64,000 nucleotides of DNA from JAHIQC01 sp964565645 (GCA_964565645.1 CAZMFQ010000011.1:1-64000), one strand, 5' to 3'. Shown: positions 15,195-23,061, counted from the first letter of the stretch. Notes: a model not told the origin generated them from the sequence alone. Made by a program: numbers and translations.

Positions 15195-15779
15195 ATGGCC
15201 GCACAGGAGGCAAATCGGTTCTCCCTCGCAGATGAGCGTCAGACCGTGACGTTCGTGCTGCGCGGTTGGGAGTTCCCTGAGCGACCTCAAGAGGGTACCG
15301 GCGGGTTCGTCGTATTCGGAATCGAGGCCTCCGGTGAGGCGTCGTGGACGGTCGCTGAGTTCACCGGAGCGTACTCCGACGACCTTCTCCACATGTGGCG
15401 GATGCTTCGCGCGTGGGCGGAGGTACCTATCACCACTGACGGAGCAATCGGATCCATGGAGCCGGGCCTCGTTGTCGAGGCGCGCCCAGCTACCGGAGGC
15501 GCTGTGCAAGTCGACGTGCAGGTCGATGGGAATCGTGCGTCCGTGACCGTGAACTCCGACGACCTCGGCCAGATGGCCGCTTGGCTCAAGGCTGAATTCT
15601 CTCGCCTCATCCCAGAGGAGCGATTCGTCCCAGCTCCCGCGCCCTCGCGGTTCCTCGGCATCGTGGTCGCGCCAATCGTCATGTGGTCGCTCGCCGTATT
15701 CATTGCCGTCGGACGGGGTTTCATTTGGGTCTTCGGTGGCCGCCCGCGTCGAACTAGCGCTTCGAGCAGACGGCCATGA
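15195..15779 (+). CDS. Cassette 24: hypothetical protein with C-terminal membrane anchor
   Basis: A 194-residue protein. ATG 15195 follows GAGGGAGGG closely. About 150 soluble residues, mixed strands and helices with a VQVDVQVDG strand and an amphipathic helix MAAWLKAEFSRL, are followed by one transmembrane helix (about residues 158-180). The last residues (TSASSRRP) are read through the attC in a frame different from cassette 4, stopping at a TGA created by CCATGAG where other sites have CCAGGAG. Family not recognised. Confidence 0.65.
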   Translation: MAAQEANRFSLADERQTVTFVLRGWEFPERPQEGTGGFVVFGIEASGEASWTVAEFTGAYSDDLLHMWRMLRAWAEVPITTDGAIGSMEPGLVVEARPATGGAVQVDVQVDGNRASVTVNSDDLGQMAAWLKAEFSRLIPEERFVPAPAPSRFLGIVVAPIVMWSLAVFIAVGRGFIWVFGGRPRRTSASSRRP

Positions 15780-15831
15780 GCGGTATTGTGATGGAAGCGC
15801 TGGGCCGCTGCTCAAGCGCAACACGTTAGAC
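15748..15831 (+). repeat. attC site 24
   Basis: 84-bp form. Left core GTCGAAC mirrors GTTCGAC; right core GTTAGAC. Confidence 0.95.
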
Positions 15832-15860
15832 GCATTACCGTACGAGTCAGTGGCAGATGG

Positions 15861-15866
15861 TAGATT
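15861..15866 (+). promoter_or_regulatory. Putative leaderless -10 element inside cassette 25
   Basis: TAGATT ends 7 nt before ATG 15874, and no Shine-Dalgarno sequence lies between. This geometry matches actinobacterial leaderless promoters and recurs at 47429 and 58077 in this window. Confidence 0.5.
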
Positions 15867-15873
15867 GGCACGA

Positions 15874-17034
15874 ATGAGTGAACGAGCAACATCCGTCACA
15901 CCGCATCTGCTCACATGGGCTCGTGAGCGGGCAGGTCTCTCGCTGTCCGATGTTGCAGAGTACATCTCAAAAGACCCGGCGGATGTCGCTGCCTGGGAGG
16001 CAGGCGAGGCTTGGCCAACCTTCAAACAGCTCGAAAGACTCGCAGACGGCCTCTTCCACCGTCCGGTCGCGCTCTTCTTCTTCCCTGAGCCGCCTGAAGA
16101 GCCACCAACCCAGGAGGAGTTCCGCACTCTTCCAGACTTCGATATTCAGGACCTGCAGGCTGATACGCGGTATGCGGTTCGGCTTGGGCGATCCTATCAA
16201 GAGTCACTGCGTGAGCTGACTGGAAGCGCGAACCCGTCGTCACGCAAGCTCTGGCGCGATATGAGGCTATCTGCTTCATCGGACATAGTGGCCGCAGCGA
16301 TCGAGCTCCGTAAGTACCTCGGCGTCTCGTTGGATCAACAAAGAGCATGGGGCAGCTCGGAGAACGCGATGGCCGGCTGGAGAGCCCGCATCGAAGATGC
16401 AGGTGTGTACGTCTTCAAGAGGTCATTCAAACAGCGTGAAATCTCTGGATTCTGTCTGACCGATGACGAGTTTCCGATCATCATGGTCAACAACAGCAAT
16501 GCCTTCACCCGCCAGGTGTTCACGCTATTCCACGAGGTAGCACACATACTCTTCGGCGTTAACAGCATAACCACGGTGGATGGTCGTTTCGTTGACCACA
16601 TGTCCGGCGCAAGCCAATCCGTAGAGGTTGCATGCAACAGGTTCGCAGCTGAGTTCCTAGTGCCTGAAGCCGCCTTTCCGTGGAACGCCGTTAATCCGAG
16701 TGATCCACTCACCTCGATCGCCCCAATCGCGGCACGATTCAACGTTAGCCGTGAAGTCATTCTTCGACGAATCGCTGACAAGGGGCTCGTGGATGCCGAT
16801 ACGTATCGCAAGTGCGTTAGCGAGTGGGCCGCCGCATCGTTGAACCGTCCGCCGGGTGGTGACGGAGGCAATTACTACAACACGCAGGCTGCCTACCTTG
16901 GGGATGCTTACCTACGGCTCGCCTTCTCGCGCTACAGGGCCGGGGTCATCAGCGTTGCAGATCTCTCGGAGCACCTCGGCGTCAAGGCGCGGAACATTGC
17001 CAAGCTTGAGGACAAGGTGGCGAGCAGAATCTGA
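15874..17034 (+). CDS. Cassette 25: XRE HTH / ImmA-IrrE metallopeptidase
   Basis: A 386-residue two-domain protein. Residues 10-65 are a Cro/C1-type helix-turn-helix (WARERAGLSLSDVAEYI with a WEAGEAWPTF recognition region). The centre carries the IrrE/ImmA zinc protease motif HEVAH (His220, Glu221, His224) with a downstream Glu in FAAEFLVP. In ImmA-type systems the peptidase destroys a repressor; in XRE-ImmA antitoxins it controls a partner toxin. The next gene overlaps by one base and encodes a DUF4411 PIN-like protein, matching a known XRE-COG2856 and DUF4411 toxin-antitoxin pairing. Confidence 0.9.
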   Translation: MSERATSVTPHLLTWARERAGLSLSDVAEYISKDPADVAAWEAGEAWPTFKQLERLADGLFHRPVALFFFPEPPEEPPTQEEFRTLPDFDIQDLQADTRYAVRLGRSYQESLRELTGSANPSSRKLWRDMRLSASSDIVAAAIELRKYLGVSLDQQRAWGSSENAMAGWRARIEDAGVYVFKRSFKQREISGFCLTDDEFPIIMVNNSNAFTRQVFTLFHEVAHILFGVNSITTVDGRFVDHMSGASQSVEVACNRFAAEFLVPEAAFPWNAVNPSDPLTSIAPIAARFNVSREVILRRIADKGLVDADTYRKCVSEWAAASLNRPPGGDGGNYYNTQAAYLGDAYLRLAFSRYRAGVISVADLSEHLGVKARNIAKLEDKVASRI

Positions 17035-17510
17035 TGTCCTCGATCTACGTCTTTGACACCAACTCATTCAGGGTATTTGGCAACTACTACCCAGAAGCCT
17101 TCCCGTCGTTTTGGATGAGCATTGAAGACTTGGTGCGAGATGGAAGAGTGATTTCGTGTAGCGAGGTGGCCAAGGAGCTTGAGCTTCAAAGCCCGTCAGA
17201 GCACCTGAATCTCTGGGTTGGTGGCCACGGCGAGCTCTTCTCGGACCCCTCGTCTGCCGAGATGCAAGTGGTCGCCGATGTCTTCCGTGTACCTCATTTC
17301 CAGCAGCTGATCGGAGAGAAGCAGCGGCTGAAAGGCCTGCCGGTCGCGGATCCGTTCTTGGTTGCCCGGGGCGCCGTTTTGGGCGGCTGTGTGGTCACCG
17401 AAGAGGTGCTGAAGCCGCACGCCGCCAAGCTTCCGAATGTTTGTGAGCATTTCAGCGTAAGGTCGACGAACGTTCAGGGCTTCTTGGCTGAAGTGGGATG
17501 GAAGTTCTGA
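17034..17510 (+). CDS. Cassette 25: DUF4411 / PIN-like toxin
   Basis: A 158-residue protein starting on the last base of the peptidase stop. The N terminus YVFDTNSFRV has the Asp and Thr-Asn placement of PIN-fold nucleases. VADPFLVARG carries the conserved C-terminal Asp typical of DUF4411, and EVAKELE supplies the middle acidic residue. DUF4411 is found beside XRE-ImmA proteins and is presumed to be an RNase toxin. Two-gene cassettes like this one are uncommon in the array. Confidence 0.85.
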   Translation: MSSIYVFDTNSFRVFGNYYPEAFPSFWMSIEDLVRDGRVISCSEVAKELELQSPSEHLNLWVGGHGELFSDPSSAEMQVVADVFRVPHFQQLIGEKQRLKGLPVADPFLVARGAVLGGCVVTEEVLKPHAAKLPNVCEHFSVRSTNVQGFLAEVGWKF

Positions 17511-17512
17511 GC

Positions 17513-17605
17513 GTCTAACAAGCGCTTCAACCTGACGCGCAGAAGCGCCTTCGCGCTTCGCGCAGTAAGCTGCAGGCGCGCAGGTTAAGCGCAAACACGT
17601 TAGAC
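17513..17605 (+). repeat. attC site 25 (93-bp singleton)
   Basis: Left core GTCTAAC mirrors GTTAGAC; right core GTTAGAC. The centre holds a very stable palindrome, AGAAGCGC and GCGCTTCG repeated in opposite orientations, unlike the other sites. Confidence 0.9.
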
Positions 17606-17627
17606 ATTGACGCAGGTAACGGGAGCC

Positions 17628-18275
17628 ATGAAGACCACCTCTCGGCCGATAGTCGCCCACACAGAATCCGGACCGAAACTGCTGTCGGTGCCCTGGCGTA
17701 ACGTTCCGCTCCCAACGGGCGGTATGCCCACTCGCCGTGACATCAGACGCGGCTCTCCTCGGCTCGTCATCGAGTTGCCACTCACCACCGGCGGACAAGT
17801 CGTCTTGGCTGGCGTGGTCTGTGCGTTCCTTGGCTTAGGGACGCTCCTCATCGTCCGACTGATCGATGGCGGAGTAAGCAGGTCGGACACACTCTTCGTC
17901 GCCGCACTCGAGCTGTTCCTGTTTGTACTGATAGTCACGGCGGGGGGTCTTTGGTCAAAGCGGGAGATCTTCGAGATTGACTCACGCTTCGTGACTGTGA
18001 CGCGTGGCGACGCCCTAGTCGGATTCTCTCCGCGAGCTCAGTGCCTCGACGCGTGGCTGCTCCCTGTGCCCAAAGGTCGTGGTGCGCGCATCGCCCGCCG
18101 CCTCGTTGCAGCTCCACGGATCGCACTCGGGGTCGATGGCGGGTCCTATATGCTGTTTGGCGCAGGGGTATCCGATCACGCGGCGTCAGAGGTGCTGTCG
18201 CTTGTTGCAGGTTTCATGGTTGAGAATCCGCCTGAGCCCGGCTTTGATTTCGCAGTCGAGAGCGGTGCGCGATGA
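17628..18275 (+). CDS. Cassette 26: two-helix membrane protein
   Basis: A 215-residue protein. ATG 17628 follows CGGGAG. A polar N-terminal section of about 45 residues precedes two transmembrane helices (about residues 55-78 and 88-108). A soluble domain follows with strands EIFEIDSRFVTVTRGD and a final helix ASEVLSLVAGFM. The layout resembles cassette 3 and small PH-like membrane proteins. Function unknown. Confidence 0.65.
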   Translation: MKTTSRPIVAHTESGPKLLSVPWRNVPLPTGGMPTRRDIRRGSPRLVIELPLTTGGQVVLAGVVCAFLGLGTLLIVRLIDGGVSRSDTLFVAALELFLFVLIVTAGGLWSKREIFEIDSRFVTVTRGDALVGFSPRAQCLDAWLLPVPKGRGARIARRLVAAPRIALGVDGGSYMLFGAGVSDHAASEVLSLVAGFMVENPPEPGFDFAVESGAR

Positions 18276-18309
18276 GGGATGGTCATCCTGCGTGTCCCGA
18301 CGGCGTCAT

Positions 18310-18414
18310 GTCTAACCCCGGCTTCGACCCTGACAAACCTTGGCCGTGCAATGTAGTGTGGGTAGCGACCGCGCGAGGCCTGCGGTTTGCAGGTCAAGCC
18401 GAAACACGTTAGAT
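18310..18414 (+). repeat. attC site 26 (long form, variant)
   Basis: 105 bp. Left core GTCTAAC mirrors GTTAGAC; right core GTTAGAT. Confidence 0.92.
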
Positions 18415-18921
18415 GCACCACTCGTCTTCAGCGGTGAGCATTCGGACCATCAGCAGGTCCTCGTCCTGCTCGCCAATGGTCGTGAAGCCGAGTCTCGTGT
18501 AAAGCCTGGACGCGGGATTGTCACGGTCGACGCTGAGTGAGGTCTTTGCGTATCCGGCTGTCGCCAGTAGGCCGAACAGACCCCGCATCAGACGCGTCCC
18601 GATTCCTCGGCCGCGATACTCCGGCAGAAGCGATACCGCGAGCTCCGGTGTCGCACCATCGACATAGCCGTATCCGCGCGGTTCGCCCCCGAGTACGCGG
18701 GCCCATGCGACGCCCACCACTCGTCCGTCCGCATCCGCGACAAGCCCGTAGTCGTCGGGGCATTGGCCAAAGGCGTCGACGTATATCCTCACGCCCGGCT
18801 CGTCGACGACGCTGCGCGGTATCGGCTGAAGGGGGTCACGCTGGTGGACAGCGAGGTAGAGGAACCCCCTTAGAAGCGGGTAGTCCCTGGGCTCGATCTG
18901 CCTGATGGTCACTTCGTGCAT
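18409..18921 (-). CDS. Cassette 27: GNAT acetyltransferase (antisense cassette)
   Basis: A 170-residue GNAT protein encoded against the array direction. The acetyl-CoA loop is in LAVSLLPEYRGRGIGTRLM (about residues 94-112), and the NPASRLYTRLGF helix is the usual C-terminal motif. Its stop codon TAA is supplied by the GTTAGAT core of the cassette's own left end. Because any attI promoter would transcribe the wrong strand, it must use its own promoter; a TATGAT at 18957-18962 (minus strand) lies about 36 nt upstream. Confidence 0.87.
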   Translation of the reverse strand: MHEVTIRQIEPRDYPLLRGFLYLAVHQRDPLQPIPRSVVDEPGVRIYVDAFGQCPDDYGLVADADGRVVGVAWARVLGGEPRGYGYVDGATPELAVSLLPEYRGRGIGTRLMRGLFGLLATAGYAKTSLSVDRDNPASRLYTRLGFTTIGEQDEDLLMVRMLTAEDEWCI

Positions 18922-18982
18922 GGTTGTCGCCGCCTCGCTTGATACTGGCAGTCCGAATCATACGTCGAACCGGTCCATTGGC

Positions 18983-19066
18983 ATCTAACTAGCGCTTCGA
19001 GCAGACGGCCAGAACCGCTAGACTCATGAGAGCGCTGAGCCGCTGCTCAAGCGCAACACGTTCGAC
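18983..19066 (+). repeat. attC site 27
   Basis: 84-bp form. Left core ATCTAAC mirrors GTTAGAT; right core GTTCGAC. Confidence 0.95.
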
Positions 19067-19081
19067 AGAGACGAGACAGGC

Positions 19082-19423
19082 TTGGCCAGTTCCCGGTACG
19101 TGCCGCTCACCGATGTGTGGCCCGCACACGGACTCGTTTCGGTCGTTCTCGCATGTCTTACTGACGCAGGGTTCCATCCGCTGTCCGAATGTGACTCGCG
19201 CGGCTGGTTCTACGTTCGTGGGTGGCCACTGGGATCCCAGCGACCGACCACTCTCTGGGTCCCTGAGCAAGAACGCGATCTGGCGCTGGCCTTCCTCGAC
19301 GCACCATTTGATGCTGAAGAACCCGAGGTGCTCGAATCAGCGGGCCTGTGGGCCTGGGTCGCGGCGCATCGGCGTGGAATCTTCGTAGCGTGGCTCGCAA
19401 TGATCCTGCTGAACGGCATGTAG
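19082..19423 (+). CDS. Cassette 28: DUF2007-like domain with C-terminal membrane helix
   Basis: A 113-residue protein from TTG 19082. The first 75 residues alternate strand and helix as in DUF2007 signal-transducing-type domains (VPLTDVWPAHGLVSVVLACL, then a WVPEQERDLALAFL helix). A single transmembrane helix closes the protein (about residues 95-111). The start is the only in-frame option after the core. The assignment is tentative. Confidence 0.6.
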   Translation: MASSRYVPLTDVWPAHGLVSVVLACLTDAGFHPLSECDSRGWFYVRGWPLGSQRPTTLWVPEQERDLALAFLDAPFDAEEPEVLESAGLWAWVAAHRRGIFVAWLAMILLNGM

Positions 19424-19456
19424 ACCACCGCCGGCGCGTCGTGCAATCGCGTCCTT

Positions 19457-19540
19457 GTCGAACTAGCGCTTCGAGCAGACGGCCAGGAGCGGTATTGTGA
19501 TGAAGGCGCTGGGCCGCTGCTCAAGCGCAACACGTTCGAC
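19457..19540 (+). repeat. attC site 28
   Basis: 84-bp form. Left core GTCGAAC mirrors GTTCGAC; right core GTTCGAC. Confidence 0.95.
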
Positions 19541-19582
19541 AGAACGCGATGGCTCGGTCGGCGAGAAGGCAGGCATGCTTTG

Positions 19583-20020
19583 GTGGCAGACGTGGGGCAG
19601 GATATTGAAGGCTCGGGTGCCGCGATAGTCGCCCGACCGTGGTATCCCCCGTTCCTCGCTGGCTTGCTCACCGCATCGATTTCGCTCGCAGCCTCATGGG
19701 TGGCGATGGTCGTGGTAGGACTACATGGATTGGCCTCGTATGCCTTCATCGTCTGCGGCGCGCTCATCTCTTGGGGAATCGGAAGTGCGCTCTCGCGCAT
19801 GCGAGGCCTTGACGATCTGGACCACTGGCCCCACTGGCCGCTCAGCCTTGGCACCGTGCTTCCCCTCTTCGGATTCATCGGCTTCACCTACATGAGGGTC
19901 GAGTGGTTCGGATGGCACGAATCTGTGTCGATGGAGTCGGTGTTCTACCCCGCACTGGCGTTCTCCATCGCCATGAGGCCCGCGGTGAAGCTCAGGCGCG
20001 CAGGGGGCAATGCCAACTAG
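19583..20020 (+). CDS. Cassette 29: membrane protein, copy 2
   Basis: Near-identical to the 145-residue protein of cassette 16, with substitutions such as Pro to Ser in HESVPMES and Val to Ala before the last residue. The same four hydrophobic segments are intact, so both copies look functional. The DNA differs at scattered positions including the leader, so the duplication is older than that of the HNH cassette. Confidence 0.68.
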   Translation: MADVGQDIEGSGAAIVARPWYPPFLAGLLTASISLAASWVAMVVVGLHGLASYAFIVCGALISWGIGSALSRMRGLDDLDHWPHWPLSLGTVLPLFGFIGFTYMRVEWFGWHESVSMESVFYPALAFSIAMRPAVKLRRAGGNAN

Positions 20021-20028
20021 GGCGTATT

Positions 20029-20112
20029 GCCGAACTGGCGCTTCGAGCAGAGCGCCAGGAGCGATATTGTGATGAGAGCACTGAGCCACTGCTCAAGCGC
20101 AACACGTTCGAC
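20029..20112 (+). repeat. attC site 29
   Basis: 84-bp form with some decay. Left core GCCGAAC has one mismatch to the expected GTCGAAC, and arm pairing is weaker (CCACT in place of CCGCT). Right core GTTCGAC. Confidence 0.88.
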
Positions 20113-20424
20113 GGAGGGTGTGGCGCACGGAGTCGAGACGTGAACCGGTCGGCGCCCGCGGCGACGTAGCTCGACGACGGGTTCACCTTCCTTCCAGCGA
20201 CCCCTCGAGACCGTCCAGGATAGGCGGACCCCAGGGACGCTCGTGTGGCACAACGCCCTCACGCCCATTGTGACCGTGATCTCGCGCGCCGCCGACTAGG
20301 ACATCCTCGAATCTCCAGACTCCCGCGAATCTGCACTTGCATCTTGATTCTAACAGCGTTAGAGTGGACTCTAACAGCGTTAGAATCCCGGCGCATACGC
20401 CGAGATTCGAGGTCCAAGGGAGCG
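20113..20424 (+). promoter_or_regulatory. TetR leader with promoter and two operators
   Basis: No gene is convincing in this 312-base stretch. It holds a sigma70-type promoter, TTGCAT (20337-20342), 17 bases, TAGAGT (20360-20365). Two copies of the palindrome TCTAACAGCGTTAGA lie at 20349-20363 and 20370-20384, 21 bp apart on the same DNA face. They cover the -10 region, so the TetR gene just downstream very probably represses itself and the genes behind it. Confidence 0.8.
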
Positions 20425-21099
20425 ATGATGAACGCACGTGCGACCCGCAGTGGTGAACCGCGCGACACCCTGACTCGCGAACGCGTGCTACGCGCCGCGA
20501 TCGAGTTGGCGGACGAGCGCGGCATCGACGCGCTCACCATGCGCGAGCTCGCGAGGAAGCTCGGCGTCGAAGGGGGCTCGCTCTACTACCATGTCGCGGG
20601 CAAAGGCGACCTTCTCGACGGTATGACGGATCTCGTCGCGGCAGAGATCGAAGTGCCCTCGGGGTCCTCGGACTGGAAAGAAGCCATGCGGCGGCGCGCG
20701 ATCTCCGCGCGCGACGTCTTCTCGCGGCATCCATGGGCGAGCGGAGTCATAGACTCTCGTGAGCACAGCGGGCCGGCCCAGCTGGCCTATGCCGACCGTG
20801 TCCTAGGAACGCTGCTCGCGGCCGGTTTCACGCCGCGGGCGGCCGCCAACGCGTTCCTGATCCTCGACAGCTACATCCACGGCTTCCAGCGCCAGCAATC
20901 TAGTCTGGCACTACCTGAGGGTGTGGAGACGTTCGACGTCGCCGAGGAACTGCTCGCGGAACTCACGCCCGACGCGTACCCGTCTCTGCTGACCATCGCG
21001 GCCGACTTCGCTACGGACCCGCACGACGAGACGAGCCTTTTCGAGTTCGGTCTCGATCTCATCCTCGACGGTCTCCAGCGCTCGCTCGAATCCCAGTGA
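20425..21099 (+). CDS. TetR-family repressor
   Basis: A 224-residue TetR/AcrR protein. The N-terminal helix-turn-helix reads ERVLRAAIELADERG, LTMRELARKLGVEGGSLYYHV, matching the family closely. The C-terminal ligand domain has the RHPWASGVIDSRE and FEFGLDLILDGLQRSL segments of the TetR_C group. ATG 20425 and 20428 are adjacent; AAGGGAG suits the second slightly better. It lies upstream of an oxidoreductase and DUF6326 gene in the same direction. A clear paralogue with matching C-terminal motifs is at 38175-38876. Confidence 0.92.
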   Translation: MMNARATRSGEPRDTLTRERVLRAAIELADERGIDALTMRELARKLGVEGGSLYYHVAGKGDLLDGMTDLVAAEIEVPSGSSDWKEAMRRRAISARDVFSRHPWASGVIDSREHSGPAQLAYADRVLGTLLAAGFTPRAAANAFLILDSYIHGFQRQQSSLALPEGVETFDVAEELLAELTPDAYPSLLTIAADFATDPHDETSLFEFGLDLILDGLQRSLESQ

Positions 21100-21161
21100 T
21101 CCCCCGCTCAGCGCTCGGCGCCGCCGGCGTCGCGCGAGCGGCCGAAGAAAGGAATGGCGTC

Positions 21162-22130
21162 ATGAATGCGATCGTCCAAACCGGCTACGGCTCCTCGGAT
21201 GTGATCGAGTGCCGGCAGATCGACAAGCCCGCACCGGGTGACGGGCAGGTGCTCGTCCGCGTGATGGCGACCTCGCTCGCGGCGGGCGAGTACTTCGGCA
21301 TGCGAGGCAAGCCGGTCCCGATCCGCTTGTACATGGGGCTTCTCAAGCCCAAGCCCGGCTTCGTCGTCGGCATCTCGTTCGCGGGGGTCGTCGAGTCCGT
21401 CGGCGGCAAAGTGACCGAGTTCCGCCCGGGCGACGAGGTCTACGGCGAGTGCCACGGCTCGTGCGCCGAGTTCGCGGTCGCCGATGTCGGCTCCATCGCG
21501 CCGAAGCCCCGCAACCTGACGTTCGAGCAGGCGGCGGCGGTGCCCACGTCCGCGTGTACGGCACTCCAGGCCCTCCGCGACCACGGCAAGGTCCGCCCGG
21601 GACACAAGGTGCTCATCAACGGCGCGTCGGGTGGCGTCGGGACCTTCGCGGTGCAGATCGCGAAGGCGCTCGGTGCAGAGGTGACCGGGGTCTGCAGCAC
21701 GGGCAACGTCGAGATGGTCCGCTCGCTCGGCGCCGACCACGTCATCGACTACACAAAGGAAGACTTCACCAAAGGCAGCGCGCGCTACGACGTGATTCTG
21801 GACAACGTGGGCAGCCACTCGCTCTCGGACACCAGGCGCGTGCTCGAGCCCGACGGGCTGCTGCTGCCGAGCAGCGGGCACGCCGGTATGAGTTGGGTGA
21901 TCGCCGCGGCGATCTCCTCGATGTTCGTCCGGCAGCAGGGTCGGGTCTTCATGGCTCTCACCGACACCCAGAGCCTGCTCGCGCTGAGTGAGCTCATCGA
22001 GGCCGGCACGGTGACGCCGGTCATCGATAGGACGTATCTGCTGAGTGAGACCGCGCGCGCCTTCGAGTACCTGGACGAGGGACATGCGCGCGCGAAGGTC
22101 GTTGTATCCGTGGCAGCGAGCGCAGCATGA
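21162..22130 (+). CDS. NAD(P)-dependent MDR oxidoreductase (quinone-oxidoreductase type)
   Basis: A 322-residue medium-chain dehydrogenase/reductase. The N-terminal GroES-like half (MNAIVQTGYGSSDVIE, GDEVYGECHG) lacks the catalytic-zinc ligands of true alcohol dehydrogenases. The Rossmann half has the nucleotide loop INGASGGVGTFAVQIAK and the SLGADHVIDY strand. Relatives reduce quinones or alkenals. ATG 21162 follows AAAGGA. It sits 62 nt after the TetR stop and overlaps the next gene by 4 nt, so this is a TetR-controlled operon, probably induced by a xenobiotic or reactive electrophile. Confidence 0.88.
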   Translation: MNAIVQTGYGSSDVIECRQIDKPAPGDGQVLVRVMATSLAAGEYFGMRGKPVPIRLYMGLLKPKPGFVVGISFAGVVESVGGKVTEFRPGDEVYGECHGSCAEFAVADVGSIAPKPRNLTFEQAAAVPTSACTALQALRDHGKVRPGHKVLINGASGGVGTFAVQIAKALGAEVTGVCSTGNVEMVRSLGADHVIDYTKEDFTKGSARYDVILDNVGSHSLSDTRRVLEPDGLLLPSSGHAGMSWVIAAAISSMFVRQQGRVFMALTDTQSLLALSELIEAGTVTPVIDRTYLLSETARAFEYLDEGHARAKVVVSVAASAA

Positions 22131-22531
22131 GCGCTTCTGCCGGAGGGGGCGTGGGAACGATGGTCGATGTGAGGGTCATCCTGTCGGCTCTGTGGGGATC
22201 CCTGATGCTGGTATTCCTGCTTGGGGACGTGCTTCGGATCTTTGCGGGGGACTACACGGCGGGTGAGCTGGCGGGCGTCCCGGCGTCTCAACCGATGTGG
22301 GTCGGTGTCGCGGCGATGATGTCGACTCCGATTCTGATGATGGTGCTGTCTCTCGTGGTGCCGTATCCGGCGATCCGGTGGGTCTGCATCGTCGCGGCGG
22401 GCGCCTGGGTGGTCTTGAACCTTATGGGCCTGCCGTACCCGGGTGCGTACGACAACTTCCTTATCGGCGTCGGCGTCATCGTGTGTGGGGCGATCATCTG
22501 GTACGCGTGGACGTGGTCGGTGGTCGGATAG
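22127..22531 (+). CDS. DUF6326-like membrane protein
   Basis: A 134-residue, four-helix membrane protein whose start overlaps the oxidoreductase stop (ATGA). The pattern MVDVRVILSALW, then FLLGDVLRIF, and the ending IIWYAWTWS match the DUF6326 family often found beside TetR-type regulators. Function unknown. It completes the three-gene operon. Confidence 0.75.
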   Translation: MSASAGGGVGTMVDVRVILSALWGSLMLVFLLGDVLRIFAGDYTAGELAGVPASQPMWVGVAAMMSTPILMMVLSLVVPYPAIRWVCIVAAGAWVVLNLMGLPYPGAYDNFLIGVGVIVCGAIIWYAWTWSVVG

Positions 22532-22663
22532 CAGTGGTCACGCCGTCCAGCATGCTTATGTGTCAGCGGCGCAAGCCGCCCGGCGCTTGCGGGGTACGGC
22601 GCTGTCGTGCAAGAAGCGTGTCGCCCCATTGGCGCACGCACATCCGGTGAGGCGCCGGGTACT

Positions 22664-22747
22664 CCAATCACCCAGACAATCGCGCAGAACGGCCAGGAAC
22701 GTTAGACTCATGAAGGCGCTGGGCCGCTCAAGCGCAACACGCTAGCC
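22664..22747 (+). repeat. Degenerate attC site 30
   Basis: Clearly recognisable right half (GAACGGCCAGGAACGTTAGACTC region, then CAAGCGCAACAC), but the right core is GCTAGCC, the left core is lost and about 4 bp are missing near the apex. It probably no longer recombines efficiently. It marks the right end of the TetR-oxidoreductase unit, making that unit an unusually large (about 2.6 kb) cassette or cassette fusion. Confidence 0.8.
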
Positions 22748-22784
22748 ATAGCCGGGAGGCGTTCGTCGACGGGGGGTCGCGGCG

Positions 22785-22928
22785 ATGAGTGACAGGAATC
22801 CGAATCCGAACGACTGGAATCGCGACTACACCGTTGGCACAGGCCGCAGCCCGGTGATGTTCTGGCTGGGCATGGGCTTCATCCTGCTCGTGTTCGGCGG
22901 CGCGGCGATCGGCTACTTCTTCTACTGA
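22785..22928 (+). CDS. Cassette 31: 47-residue membrane protein
   Basis: A very small gene. ATG 22785 has GGGGGG 8 nt upstream and the frame stops at TGA 22926. The product has a polar N-terminal half (SDRNPNPNDWNRDY) and one transmembrane helix (about residues 25-46) ending GYFFY. It fills the space between two attC sites, which argues that it is the cassette's real gene. No family recognised. Confidence 0.7.
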   Translation: MSDRNPNPNDWNRDYTVGTGRSPVMFWLGMGFILLVFGGAAIGYFFY

Positions 22929-22950
22929 GCGCGCGTGTCGTGAATGGCAT

Positions 22951-23055
22951 GGCTAGAAGGCGTTTCGACGCGATTCACCTTGGCCGTGTGCGGTATCGTG
23001 AGTCGTGACAGCGCGTGGGGCCTGCGGTTCACGGGTCAACGCACAGACGTTGGCG
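22951..23055 (+). repeat. attC site 31 (long form, degenerate left core)
   Basis: 105 bp. The left core GGCTAGA is damaged (AAC to AGA); right core GTTGGCG. Confidence 0.85.
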
Positions 23056-23061
23056 GGACGC

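Noticed and set aside
15703..15873. N-terminal extension of the XRE-ImmA protein through attC 24
   Set aside because: It would include hairpin-encoded residues. ATG 15874 begins right before the helix-turn-helix and has a leaderless -10.
20183..20222. Minus-strand fragment reading ILDGLEGSLEGR, like the C terminus of the TetR proteins
   Set aside because: Only about a dozen residues match and the adjoining codons do not, so a TetR relic is possible but unsupported.
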